A DNA stretch of 25,344 nucleotides from a virus, in the IMG/VR virus record IMGVR_UViG_3300030333_001029, positions 11,657-37,000 of that record; one strand, written 5' to 3'. The position numbers were made by a program, and so were the translations under genes. The notes under the pieces were generated by a model. The model saw nothing but the letters and a program-made list of their open reading frames with translations. It searched no databases and was not told where the DNA came from. This document shows positions 16,722 through 23,527 of the stretch, piece by piece. Each line of letters opens with the position of its first letter. The stretch's first letter is position 1.

Positions 16722-17567
16722 TTAATTTCCATAAACTTTTTCGTGCAATTGCCTCATTCTTTCTACCATTGATTTATGATCTCTATGTGAAGAATCAAAA
16801 TATGGATTCTTAGGATCAGCCATAATTTGTTCTATTTCTTGTTTCGCATCAAGAGTAGAAGCTGCAATAGTATTGTTTTGTGTGTTCTTTGCCATTTCTT
16901 CTGTAACTTCTTGACCTAATCTAGCAAAAAATTTAATCATAGCTGGATCATTACCTGCTGGTCCGTTGAGAACTTCTTTAAGTCCTTCATCACCATATAC
17001 ATCAATAGCTCTCATAGCAGAACGCAGATTCTTATCATAGTCGTAACCCCATTCTTGTTTTAGAGTTTGCTCTGCTTCTTCTCGTTGCACATTCATTTGT
17101 GCTTCTTGCAACTGTCCACTATTATCTATTTGATTTACTTGATACTGCAATAAGGCATTTACCTGGTCGTTGTTAAGTCCTATCTTATGTGCAACATTCT
17201 TAAATTCACCTACTGCAGTTTCATTGAAATGTTGTTTATGAGTATCTGGAATAGATAAATCATACTTTGTAGGATCTGTAGGTCTGCCTAACTTGTTATA
17301 CAGTTCTGCTTTCTCCTCATCATTTTTAGGTAATGGTATTCTACTACCTATCATTTTTTGTTGATGAACTACTGTCTTCGCTAATGATTCTACATCATTT
17401 AGATTTTGCAAAGTTGGTTCATTTCTAAGTTCTTCTGGCAAAGATGATTTCCAATCAGTTTCTGTTTGATTATCACTTATGCCAGATCCTAATACAGATT
17501 CAGAATTTTGTTCTGTTTCTGGAGTAGGGTTGTCTGCCACTTCTGTGGTCGTTTGTTCGTCAGCCAT
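16722..17567 (-). CDS. Capsid scaffolding protein
   Basis: 281 residues, acidic, with a disordered N-terminus (MADEQTTTEVADNPTPETEQ) and helices after it. DWKSSLPEELRNEPTLQNLN, then VESLAKTVVHQQKMIGSR and LPKNDEEKAELYNKLGRPTD are the characteristic phrases of scaffold-type proteins in podoviruses. The C-terminal half (about 110-200) is Gln/Asn/Glu-rich helix, and the end (DHKSMVERMRQLHEKVYGN) has the basic helix that binds the capsid protein in such scaffolds. It should guide procapsid assembly and then leave. It overlaps the Bbp19-like gene by 8 bases and sits directly before the capsid promoter. Confidence 0.85.
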   Translation of the reverse strand: MADEQTTTEVADNPTPETEQNSESVLGSGISDNQTETDWKSSLPEELRNEPTLQNLNDVESLAKTVVHQQKMIGSRIPLPKNDEEKAELYNKLGRPTDPTKYDLSIPDTHKQHFNETAVGEFKNVAHKIGLNNDQVNALLQYQVNQIDNSGQLQEAQMNVQREEAEQTLKQEWGYDYDKNLRSAMRAIDVYGDEGLKEVLNGPAGNDPAMIKFFARLGQEVTEEMAKNTQNNTIAASTLDAKQEIEQIMADPKNPYFDSSHRDHKSMVERMRQLHEKVYGN

Positions 17568-17784
17568 TATTATTATCCTCCTTTAAAAGATTTAGTATTC
17601 TGACTATTACTGCTCTTTGCCCTTCCTTAAAAGCAGTTTCATAAGGATCTTTACTAAAAGAACTCCTATGGTAATAAGCTGATGTAAGATCAGCTAAAAC
17701 TCTTTCACCTTCTGGTGTGCTAAATGTTGCTCTATAGTCTATCTTTTGTTGTTTTAATTCTTCGTCTGAATTTTTATGCTTCAC
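17560..17784 (-). CDS. Bbp19-like small phage protein
   Basis: 74 residues. It contains DYRATFSTPEGERVLADLTS, then FSKDPYETAFKEGQRAVIVR and IL, which matches the Bbp19-like family named after a Bordetella phage BPP-1 protein: STPEG..VL.DL early, then (E/D)TA(F)xEGQR..(I/L)RIL. The biochemical role of the family is not settled; it occurs close to portal and scaffold genes and is presumed to work in head morphogenesis. It overlaps the portal stop by 11 bases and the scaffold start by 8, so it is translationally coupled to both. Confidence 0.72.
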   Translation of the reverse strand: MKHKNSDEELKQQKIDYRATFSTPEGERVLADLTSAYYHRSSFSKDPYETAFKEGQRAVIVRILNLLKEDNNNG

Positions 17785-19441
17785 CTGCTACCTCTTCCTC
17801 AAGCTCTCCAGCTACTTGTTCTAATACTTGTTGTGCGCCAGGATCTGCTGCATCTTTTAATGCTGCTGATTGTTTAGCTGCAATCTCTGCTTGTTGTTGT
17901 TGCATCATCATTTGCTGTTGCATCATCTGCGCCTCCATTCTAGCTTGTCTAAGTTCATCTACTTCTGCTCTACCTCTAAGTACAGATTTAGGTACACCAA
18001 GTAATTCGGCTCTCATTCTAACTGCCTCATCATTATTCAAGATATCCATGACTGATGGATCAGCTTGTCCTAGTTGCATAGCTAACTGATACAATCTTTC
18101 TACTGCAACTGCTTCTTCCATACGCTGTGATCTTGCAAGTGGACCTACATATTCAATATCTATAGATTGTCCTTGCAATAATTCTGGTGCTGGTAGAAAA
18201 GCATCTGCTCGGAACATAATACCAAACACTCTCTCTATAAGTGGGTTTAAAAACTCTGATTGGAATCTACCAAGTGTAGGACCTAGAAGTCTTTGCATGA
18301 GTTCGTATCTTACTTGTACTTCTGTAGCTGTCATTTGTGGTCCTTGTTGTAACTGTAACTGGTCTGAATAGTATGCTTGTCTTATTGCAGTTTTAAGTTC
18401 GTTTTCTTTGAAAGCATTTAATTGCATATTTGCACCAGACTGAAATGGTTTTACTGCAGCATCACTTCTAATAACTGTAATACCACCAGGTGTCATTCTT
18501 ACTCTACCTATAACACCATCATCCTGTACTAATAGTGGAGGATCAATGGCCTTTGACCATGCTTTAAGTCCTAGCTCTACAGCTTTGTTTAATGTTTTAA
18601 TATCTGGTAAAGCATTGTAGGACGGAGAACGACCATATACTTCACCAGTAGCCTTTGACCATCTAGGTACAAGATATGGAAACTCATTGTATCCACCAGT
18701 TCTAACAACCATCTTATCTTGTTCACATACATGACAAGAATGGAATGGTAACTTTGTATTAGATTTACCTAATGCTCTTTCATAATCTTCTGTAGGTTCT
18801 ACTGCGTGAATAAAATCAAACTTTTTATCAGGTTTCATTCTAGCTGCTTCTTGTATTTTTGGTCCTACATTTTCTTCACCAAATTCTTGTATTGCTTGTC
18901 TTGCAGTTAATTTATATCTTCTGTATAAACAATCTATATATCCACTTACATTTTCTCCAATGTAAAATTCTGATATGTGCATTGTTTTAAAATGTATAGA
19001 ATCTATATCGTATCCCTTATTACCTTCCTCTACAAATAGACATCCTGTTCCTATAGAACAAAGATCAAGATATAGTTCATGTACTTCTGTGTTAAAATTA
19101 GTTTGGTTAAATACATCGTACATTCTTCTTGCAGAATCTTCTAACCATAACTGCACATCTCTATCTTGATTTATTTCATCATCTCTAATTTTTAAATGAA
19201 ACCATTGTAGTGATGGTGATGTAAGAGTTCCCTGTAAACTAGCAGCTAATAAATTGTTTGCAGTTATAGCTGTAGAATCAAACAAGACCTCAGTTCTTTT
19301 ATCTCCTTTTACTCTAACAAAAACTACATCTGCTTTACGAGGCATAACATAGTCTAATATTTCTTGCCAATGATCTTCCCATGTGCCTCTATTAGATGAC
19401 ATCTCTGAGTATCTTTTTTTTATATAATCAAACTTTTCCAC
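17774..19441 (-). CDS. Portal / head-to-tail connector (T7 gp8 family)
   Basis: 555 residues, the usual size. The N-terminus has RYSEMSSNRGTWEDHWQEIL followed by DYVMPRKA, then FDSTAITANNLLAASLQGTL and SPSLQWFHL, the signature of the gp8-like connector family. DPPLLVQDDGVIGRVRMTPG and LQGQSIDIEYVGPLARSQRM are typical further on. The C-terminal 60 residues are Gln/Met/Ala-rich helix (MMQQQMMMQQQQAEIA), the barrel or crown part. The start codon is GTG at 19441, which overlaps the preceding stop (TAGTG) and has AGGTGG six bases upstream; no earlier ATG fits. It forms the dodecamer through which DNA is packaged and ejected. Confidence 0.93.
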   Translation of the reverse strand: MEKFDYIKKRYSEMSSNRGTWEDHWQEILDYVMPRKADVVFVRVKGDKRTEVLFDSTAITANNLLAASLQGTLTSPSLQWFHLKIRDDEINQDRDVQLWLEDSARRMYDVFNQTNFNTEVHELYLDLCSIGTGCLFVEEGNKGYDIDSIHFKTMHISEFYIGENVSGYIDCLYRRYKLTARQAIQEFGEENVGPKIQEAARMKPDKKFDFIHAVEPTEDYERALGKSNTKLPFHSCHVCEQDKMVVRTGGYNEFPYLVPRWSKATGEVYGRSPSYNALPDIKTLNKAVELGLKAWSKAIDPPLLVQDDGVIGRVRMTPGGITVIRSDAAVKPFQSGANMQLNAFKENELKTAIRQAYYSDQLQLQQGPQMTATEVQVRYELMQRLLGPTLGRFQSEFLNPLIERVFGIMFRADAFLPAPELLQGQSIDIEYVGPLARSQRMEEAVAVERLYQLAMQLGQADPSVMDILNNDEAVRMRAELLGVPKSVLRGRAEVDELRQARMEAQMMQQQMMMQQQQAEIAAKQSAALKDAADPGAQQVLEQVAGELEEEVAGEA

Positions 19442-19686
19442 TATCTACCACCTAACAATGTTTTGCCAACATTAGCTTCTTCTTCAACACCAGTACCACC
19501 AGTTAAAATAGTAGACATATAACCCATTTGTTTACCAGATATAAGTCTTTGCCTTTCTTGTTGTGCCATAGCTTCTGCTGCTCTTTCTCTTTCAAGAAGT
19601 TCTGCATCAGGTCCTGCTGGTAACTTTGGCATTTTTGGCGATAAGACAGGTCCAATAATTGGTATAGATCTTACTGCTGAACCCAT
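19441..19686 (-). CDS. Small virion-region protein, paralogue of the 20099-20347 product
   Basis: 81 residues. MGSAVRSIPIIGPVLSPKMP, a charged Ala/Glu/Gln helix (30-50) and a C-terminal motif STILT (58-62) with KTLLGG (75-80). The gene at 20099-20347 encodes a protein of the same size with STILT (60-64) and KTLLGG (77-82), a 17-residue spacing in both, and a similar start (IIGSVAGK against IIGPVLSPK). The GNAT gene lies between them, so a duplication with an inserted or trapped gene is likely. AGGAGG precedes the start; the end overlaps the portal start (TAGTG). Function unknown; the C-terminal phrase recurs in marine phages in my recollection. Confidence 0.7.
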   Translation of the reverse strand: MGSAVRSIPIIGPVLSPKMPKLPAGPDAELLERERAAEAMAQQERQRLISGKQMGYMSTILTGGTGVEEEANVGKTLLGGR

Positions 19687-20099
19687 TTACAGTCCTCCTT
19701 TTGCATACCATATAATGCAATGTCATATAGTTTATCATGTTTTTTCACAAAATTCTTTAAATATCCTTCTTGTTTGAAACCAACACCTTCAATTAATTTT
19801 CTAGATTTAGTTTTATGAGAGTAACAAGTTGCAGTAACTCGCTGACATTTTGCTTGATTAAAGATGTAATCAAACATTAATTTTATAAATCTTCGTTGCA
19901 CGTGTTTAGGAGAATCAGATGCTATATGCACATAAATATTATTCCCATCATAATTACAAAAAAGTATTACACCTACAATATTATCCCAGTCATCTAGAAA
20001 ACCAATAGTAACATAATCATCAGTATCTATATCTGCTCTAGGTTGTAGCCATTCATAAAACTTTTTTTTCCAAGATTGATCTAGTATTGGTTTAATCAT
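19671..20099 (-). CDS. GNAT-family N-acetyltransferase
   Basis: 142 residues. DDYVTIGFLDDWDNIVGVIL is the first strand pair, HVQRRFIKLMFDYIFNQAKC the helix of motif A, QRVTATCYSHKTKSRKLIEG with VGFKQEGYLKNFV the C-terminal strand-helix-strand that ends in GF.xEG, as in GNAT enzymes acting on small substrates or proteins. The classic (Q/R)xxGx(G/A) loop at motif A reads HVQRRF, without the glycines, so acetyl-CoA binding may differ from the norm. In several marine and other phages a GNAT protein of this type lies between terminase and portal. Target unknown. It overlaps the downstream 81-residue gene by 16 bases and is coupled to the upstream one by TAATG. Confidence 0.78.
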   Translation of the reverse strand: MIKPILDQSWKKKFYEWLQPRADIDTDDYVTIGFLDDWDNIVGVILFCNYDGNNIYVHIASDSPKHVQRRFIKLMFDYIFNQAKCQRVTATCYSHKTKSRKLIEGVGFKQEGYLKNFVKKHDKLYDIALYGMQKEDCKWVQQ

Positions 20100-20347
20100 T
20101 ATCCACCTAATAAAGTTTTTTTAGTTGTTGCAGTTTCACCTAAACCTTCTGCGCTTGTCAATATCGTTGAACCACCATATTGTGATGCAAGTCTTTGTGC
20201 AGTTGGTTGGGCAACTTTTTCTGTCATTTGCTCTACTGGTGCTGGTGTCGGTTTTCTAGATTTTTTACCAATCTTCAAAGCACTTGATATTGCTTTACCT
20301 GCAACAGAGCCAATAATACTAGATACTATAGCTGCTGGTCCACCCAT
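20099..20347 (-). CDS. Small virion-region protein, paralogue of the 19441-19686 product
   Basis: 82 residues. A hydrophobic, Gly/Ala/Ile-rich start (MGGPAAIVSSIIGSVAGKAI) leads into a basic, Pro-rich middle (KIGKKSRKPTPAPVEQ), and the C-terminus has STILT (60-64), GLGETATT and KTLLGG (77-82). The same C-terminal signature occurs at equal spacing in the 81-residue protein on the other side of the GNAT gene. TAATG coupling at both ends. Role unknown; possibly a minor head or tail-collar protein because of its place next to the portal. Confidence 0.7.
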   Translation of the reverse strand: MGGPAAIVSSIIGSVAGKAISSALKIGKKSRKPTPAPVEQMTEKVAQPTAQRLASQYGGSTILTSAEGLGETATTKKTLLGG

Positions 20348-20502
20348 TATTTTTTACTCCTTTTCTTTGGTGCATTTTTATGCACTTCTGTGAATGACTT
20401 ACCTTTCAACAGTTCTTTTTTTATCTTTGCAAGTGTAGCTTTTGTATGATGTTTACTATGTCTTTTCAAAGTTTGTTCTTGTCGTTTAGTAAGTTTCTTC
20501 AT
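20347..20502 (-). CDS. Very basic 51-residue protein
   Basis: MKKLTKRQEQTLKRHSKHHT then KATLAKIKKELLKGKSF and a basic end, 51 residues. Nineteen of them are Lys or Arg and three more are His; three are Glu. It is likely one or two helices (KRQEQTLKRHSKHH, ATLAKIKKELLKG). Small proteins with the KKLTKRQ..TLKRHSKHHT start occur in marine phages in my memory of the family; the function is not known. The start overlaps the stop of the upstream 50-residue gene (ATGA) and the stop overlaps the next start (TAATG). DNA or RNA binding is the natural guess from the charge. Confidence 0.72.
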   Translation of the reverse strand: MKKLTKRQEQTLKRHSKHHTKATLAKIKKELLKGKSFTEVHKNAPKKRSKK

Positions 20503-20651
20503 TTTTTCTTTGCAGTTTTAGCTGCCCTTCTAAAATTAGCTGCAGTTGGTGCGCCTTTAGATCCAGGCTTTCTCATTTTTTCACCACTACCTGCTTTGAT
20601 CCTTTTACGTTTTTTATGTATGTTTGCATACAGTCCTGGTTTTTTCGCCAT
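20499..20651 (-). CDS. Very basic 50-residue protein
   Basis: MAKKPGLYANIHKKRKRIKA followed by GSGEKMRKPGSKGAPTAANF and RRAAKTAKKK, 50 residues, 18 of them basic and one acidic. The start MAKKPGLYANI is shared by a small conserved protein of many marine phages, so this is a true gene although it was too short for a standard ORF cut-off. It is likely unfolded alone, with K-G-P turns, and may bind nucleic acid or sit inside the head. It overlaps both neighbours: TAATG with the 49-residue gene, ATGA with the 51-residue gene. Confidence 0.75.
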   Translation of the reverse strand: MAKKPGLYANIHKKRKRIKAGSGEKMRKPGSKGAPTAANFRRAAKTAKKK

Positions 20652-20800
20652 TATTTTTTCTTCCTCTTCATGTTTTTTGCAATAGCATTAGCTACAGCTT
20701 TTGGCATCTTTGGGTTTTTTGCCATTAATTTTTTTGCACCATTTTTCTTTTTTGGTGGCCTACCTTTTTTACTTCCGTATGTTCCTTTACCCATTGGCAT
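20651..20800 (-). CDS. Very basic 49-residue protein with AT-hook-like motif
   Basis: MPMGKGTYGSKKGRPPKKKN, then GAKKLMAKNPKMPKAVANAI and a K/R end, 49 residues with 18 basic and no acidic residues. KKGRPPKKK resembles an AT-hook (GRP core flanked by basic residues), which binds the minor groove of AT-rich DNA; this genome is AT-rich. AGGAGG is placed well before the ATG at 20800. The gene opens a chain of three overlapping basic micro-genes (49, 50 and 51 residues). A role in condensing or marking phage DNA during packaging is inferred only from charge and place after the terminase gene. Confidence 0.75.
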   Translation of the reverse strand: MPMGKGTYGSKKGRPPKKKNGAKKLMAKNPKMPKAVANAIAKNMKRKKK

Positions 20801-20812
20801 AATATATTCCTC

Positions 20813-21097
20813 CTATGCTCTACTAGTTTTTTTCTTCTTGTGTCTGTTAGCAAAATTTCTTGCTGATTCAACACTAGCAAATCCCCATTTTTTTAGGGCT
20901 AATGCTTTTCTGGTTGGTCGGCCCTTACTATCTTTCATAGGGCCTTTCATACCAGCAAATCTTGCAGCGAAACTAACACGTCTAGGGTTAGTGCCTTTAC
21001 TGACAGGAGGTTTTAAATTAGATCCTTCTTTTTTTTTAAAGTATCTTCTACCTGCTGCAGTAAGTCCACCAGTTTTACTTTTGTGTTCTTTTCTCAT
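20813..21097 (-). CDS. DUF6321-like basic protein
   Basis: 94 residues. HKSKTGGLTAAGRRYFKKKE followed by GSNLKPPVSKG, then RRVSFAARFAGMKGPMKDSK and ALALKKWGFASVESARNF. The order GGLTAAGR.(Y/K)(F).....GSNLK.PV, (R)(R/K)SF.AR..GM(K), then K.AL..W.(F) matches the DUF6321 family of small basic phage and viral proteins. The end is HKKKKTSRA. Strongly basic with few acidic residues, so a nucleic-acid contact is likely, though the family has no proven role. It overlaps the terminase large subunit stop by four bases (ATGA) and is followed by an AGGAGG site for the micro-gene next to it. Confidence 0.78.
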   Translation of the reverse strand: MRKEHKSKTGGLTAAGRRYFKKKEGSNLKPPVSKGTNPRRVSFAARFAGMKGPMKDSKGRPTRKALALKKWGFASVESARNFANRHKKKKTSRA

Positions 21098-22506
21098 GCA
21101 AAGATATTAAACTCCGATTCAGCCTGAATGTTCATAGGCTCATAGTTTCTAATTCTTGCTTTTCGTAATGACATAACTGCATAACGCATAGCAGATATAA
21201 CATCATCATGAGCTGCAACAATTTTACCATTCTTCCTATGATACATTCTTAGCTCAGTTAAAAGTTTATCTTGATTCTTAAAAATTTTCAATCTTTTTGT
21301 TTGCATTCTTGTATATATTTCCATAATACCAGCTTCAACTGAGTTACCACCTGAACCTTCTTTCTGTCCCTGTGCTGGTGGATTACTAAAATGCTCTTTT
21401 GTCATATTCACACCTTCTGACCTGTACTGCTCAGTAAGTGATTTACCAGAACCTTTGTCAGCTTGTCTGCCGTCCATAGGCCAGATCACAGGTATCCAGT
21501 TACCTCTTGATTTTATTGCACTTGCATGAATAGGCACAGCCTCTTGTCGTAGTGCATAGCTATCATAAACATATGCCACATCAGCATCTCTGTCCCATGC
21601 AATCCATACTGCTGCAGTCGGGTGATCCCAACCAAAATCTAGCCCACATATTCTTGTCCAATGATCTGGTATATCTATTGGGTCGCATACTATTTCATCT
21701 TCTGCTACAGGAAATACAAGACCAGAACCTATTTGTGGTACACCTTGCTCACGCATCTTTCTTTCGTGTGGTGGTAGTGCAGCAAGTATCTGCTCTCTTA
21801 CGTCTGATGTCATGTGAGGTGCATCATCCCACCCAGCTTGTAATAGTGCTTGACCAGGTCTTAGATCATTCATGAACTGTGCTACTGTTTCTGTCATGCC
21901 TGACTCAGGTGTAAATGTCATATACACTATGCCACCTCTGTCTGCAGTTCTAGTAAGTGCTTGTGTGTAAATTTGTGTAGGTGGTTCTTCATCTAGCCAG
22001 ACCACATCTACAGCTTCACCCATCCATTTTTCTTTGCCCATTTCATATGCTTTGAATGCAAGTCTTGACCACCCACCACTAACGTGCTTAACAACTAAGC
22101 TGTTCATAGCATTTGGCACACCTGGTTTTCTAGTTGTATCTCCTATATCGTCAAGTGGTATAGATCCTGTACCTTTAGCACTAGGATCATCTGGTTGACC
22201 TACAAGTTCTTTCTGACATACATCTCTAGTCGTTTCATTTGACACACCACCTACCCAGGCCCTTATAGGCTTATCAAACTTCTTGCCTTTCCACCAGTCA
22301 GGGTACTTGCCAGTTAAGTGATATGCCATCTCCATAGCACCACAAAAAGATTTACCTATCCTGTTACCAGCCATAAGTAGTCTTTGAGATGCTATAGTAT
22401 TGTGAAAATTTACTTGATAGTCATATGGTTTGTAATATTTAAGTGTATTAGTTGCTTTTCTACGCTCAAGCTCTTTTGCTATTTCTACTGCTCTTTCTAA
22501 ACTCAT
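21094..22506 (-). CDS. terL: Terminase large subunit (packaging ATPase/nuclease)
   Basis: 470 residues. Walker A is AGNRIGKS (46-53) and Walker B is DVVWLDE (167-173); the coupling region with MTFTPESG follows at 196-203. The nuclease half has GLDFGWD (288-294) with the first catalytic Asp at 290, VYDSY (313-317) and the last motif HDDVISAMRYAV near 433-444. These are all expected for an active motor that cuts and translocates phage DNA into the procapsid through the portal. GAGGA lies about ten bases before the ATG. It overlaps the upstream Cys-rich gene by 41 bases; there is no later ATG before residue 45, so the start is firm. Confidence 0.96.
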   Translation of the reverse strand: MSLERAVEIAKELERRKATNTLKYYKPYDYQVNFHNTIASQRLLMAGNRIGKSFCGAMEMAYHLTGKYPDWWKGKKFDKPIRAWVGGVSNETTRDVCQKELVGQPDDPSAKGTGSIPLDDIGDTTRKPGVPNAMNSLVVKHVSGGWSRLAFKAYEMGKEKWMGEAVDVVWLDEEPPTQIYTQALTRTADRGGIVYMTFTPESGMTETVAQFMNDLRPGQALLQAGWDDAPHMTSDVREQILAALPPHERKMREQGVPQIGSGLVFPVAEDEIVCDPIDIPDHWTRICGLDFGWDHPTAAVWIAWDRDADVAYVYDSYALRQEAVPIHASAIKSRGNWIPVIWPMDGRQADKGSGKSLTEQYRSEGVNMTKEHFSNPPAQGQKEGSGGNSVEAGIMEIYTRMQTKRLKIFKNQDKLLTELRMYHRKNGKIVAAHDDVISAMRYAVMSLRKARIRNYEPMNIQAESEFNIFA

Positions 22507-22675
22507 TTAAAAATTCTTCCTCTGTATATAAGCATTTATTCCAACAAAATACATAATTAGCACCATCATTATTTTGTACTATGTCAAGAGCATAATCGCA
22601 ACAAGGACAGTTATAAAACCCCTCGTCATCACTTGAATTGTTTTCTTGCCAGTTTTCTAGTAGATATTCGTCCAT
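22466..22675 (-). CDS. Small Cys-rich, zinc-ribbon-like protein between terminase genes
   Basis: 69 residues: an acidic N-terminus (MDEYLLENWQENNSSDDEGF), then CPCC (23-26) and, after a short beta hairpin-like stretch (YALDIVQNNDGANYVF), C44 and C48, and a basic end (RKSSRNSKRA). Two Cys pairs around a hairpin suggest a small zinc ribbon. It is coupled to the terminase small subunit (TAATG) and overlaps the large subunit by 41 bases, so it is made with the packaging proteins and may contact DNA or terminase. No known family was recognised. Confidence 0.65.
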   Translation of the reverse strand: MDEYLLENWQENNSSDDEGFYNCPCCDYALDIVQNNDGANYVFCWNKCLYTEEEFLNEFRKSSRNSKRA

Positions 22676-23097
22676 TAATTAAGATCATCATTGCTAGAAG
22701 GCCCTACTTTTATTACTGATAGCAGTTTCCCTAGTTCGTGTTGAAGCTCCTCGTCTGTCTTTTTGTTTGTTACATCTTCAATCCTATTTACTGTCTGATA
22801 ACCTGTCCTGTCAAGTAAAGAATTAATAGCACCTAGCTTTACTGACTGTGTAGTTTTCTCATCTTCTACCAGTTTTATAAGTTTATCTATAGCCAAAGGT
22901 GCAGCACTTGCCATCAACTTCCTAGTATGCTCTGTAATCTCGTGAGATAGCTTGTTTTTTAGCTCATATCCCTGTTGTTCTGCAGTTTTTTCTGAATATC
23001 CTGCCTTTATTGCAGATGCTGTAGCATTTCCTGTTTGTGAAAAGTGTTCTATAAAGGCTTTTTGCTTTTCTGTAAGCTGTCTACTTATCATATACAT
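22675..23097 (-). CDS. terS: Terminase small subunit
   Basis: 140 residues, or 138 from a second in-frame ATG at 23091. ISRQLTEKQKAFIEHFSQTG then NATASAIKAGYSEKTAEQQG is the helix-turn-helix of the Terminase_2 family (LT.KQ..F...(F/Y)..(T/G)NA..AA..AGYS..TA...G). The C-terminal part (LINKLVEDEKTT-type, then LLDRTGYQTVNRIED) is helical and would make the ring. Neither ATG has a ribosome site; a sigma70-like promoter (-10 at 23100-23105) would start transcription near 23093, just before the ATG at 23091, so the message may be leaderless and the true start 23091. It recognises the packaging site and recruits the large subunit. Confidence 0.88.
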   Translation of the reverse strand: MYMISRQLTEKQKAFIEHFSQTGNATASAIKAGYSEKTAEQQGYELKNKLSHEITEHTRKLMASAAPLAIDKLIKLVEDEKTTQSVKLGAINSLLDRTGYQTVNRIEDVTNKKTDEELQHELGKLLSVIKVGPSSNDDLN

Positions 23098-23099
23098 AC

Positions 23100-23128
23100 A
23101 TTCTAAACAATTTATCTTGTATATGCAA
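23100..23128 (-). promoter_or_regulatory. Sigma70-like promoter for the late operon
   Basis: On the minus strand, -35 TTGCAT (23123-23128) and -10 TAGAAT (23100-23105) are 17 bases apart. The -10 has five of six consensus bases. The transcription start would fall near 23092-23093, so the mRNA would begin at, or within a base or two of, the inner ATG of the terminase small subunit. AT-rich DNA produces such matches by chance, but spacing and place are right. Confidence 0.5.
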
Positions 23129-23224
23129 GTGTTTAGTAGTATTAACTACAGGTTAATATAAAAAAATACCCCTACAATGTGCGATCTAATCCATATATAT
23201 ATAGCAGTTGCTGTTGTTTGGGGG

Positions 23225-23278
23225 GGTACTACCCTTTTATACCATACTTTCTTTTTATACACTATAAACTTTTTATAC
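23225..23278 (-). repeat. Three tandem 18-bp units (GTATAAAAAG type)
   Basis: Read on the minus strand the units are GTATAAAAAGTTTATAGT, GTATAAAAAGAAAGTATG and GTATAAAAGGGTAGTACC. The first 9-10 bases are conserved and the period is exactly 18 bp. The last unit contains GGTAGTACC, part of an inverted repeat GGGTA-G-TACCC. Such spaced short boxes are typical of binding sites for a regulator or initiator protein. Confidence 0.6.
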
Positions 23279-23325
23279 TGTAGCCTTGAAAATGAATGTA
23301 TGCGTGTATAGGAAACGATAATTTT

Positions 23326-23361
23326 TAGATCCTCCAGGTTATATAGATCCTCCTTGAATTA
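23326..23361 (+). repeat. Two 18-bp units with TAGATCCTCC
   Basis: TAGATCCTCCAGGTTATA and TAGATCCTCCTTGAATTA follow each other with the same 18-bp period as the GTATAAAAAG set upstream. The core GATCCTCC is the exact complement of GGAGGATC, the ribosome site in front of the gene at 24189. Half-related boxes (TAGATTGT) occur again at 23374 and 23415. Confidence 0.55.
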
Positions 23362-23432
23362 TATTATATATATTAGATTGTAGTAACACTTCAATATTGC
23401 TTGAAATCTTTTCCTAGATTGTCAGCCGTTCA

Positions 23433-23527
23433 GCTAAAGTAGTTAATAATATTATTAAGTAATAAATATAATAAGAATCTATCTATATATAAATATACCT
23501 GCTAAAGTTTTTAATTAATATAATAAG
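23433..23527. repeat. AT-rich imperfect direct repeats with a 16-bp palindrome
   Basis: GCTAAAGT occurs at 23433 and 23501 and both copies are followed by similar AT-only sequence; ATATAATAAG is repeated at 23466 and 23518. Between them lies a perfect 16-bp palindrome, TTAATAATATTATTAA (23443-23458). The stretch has very few G or C bases and would melt easily. TATAAT boxes at 23467 and 23519 could also be rightward promoters for the small-gene arm, but -35 matches are weak. Confidence 0.5.

Noticed and set aside
20446-21110. Long plus-strand reading frames rich in Phe, Leu and Ser opposite the basic micro-genes
   Set aside because: They are the mirror of Lys-rich codons on the minus strand (AAA gives TTT). 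The minus strand has clear ribosome sites, coupled starts and recognisable proteins.
23281-23361. Leftward gene behind the GGAGGATC sequences (minus strand)
   Set aside because: No start codon lies at a workable distance and no open frame follows.
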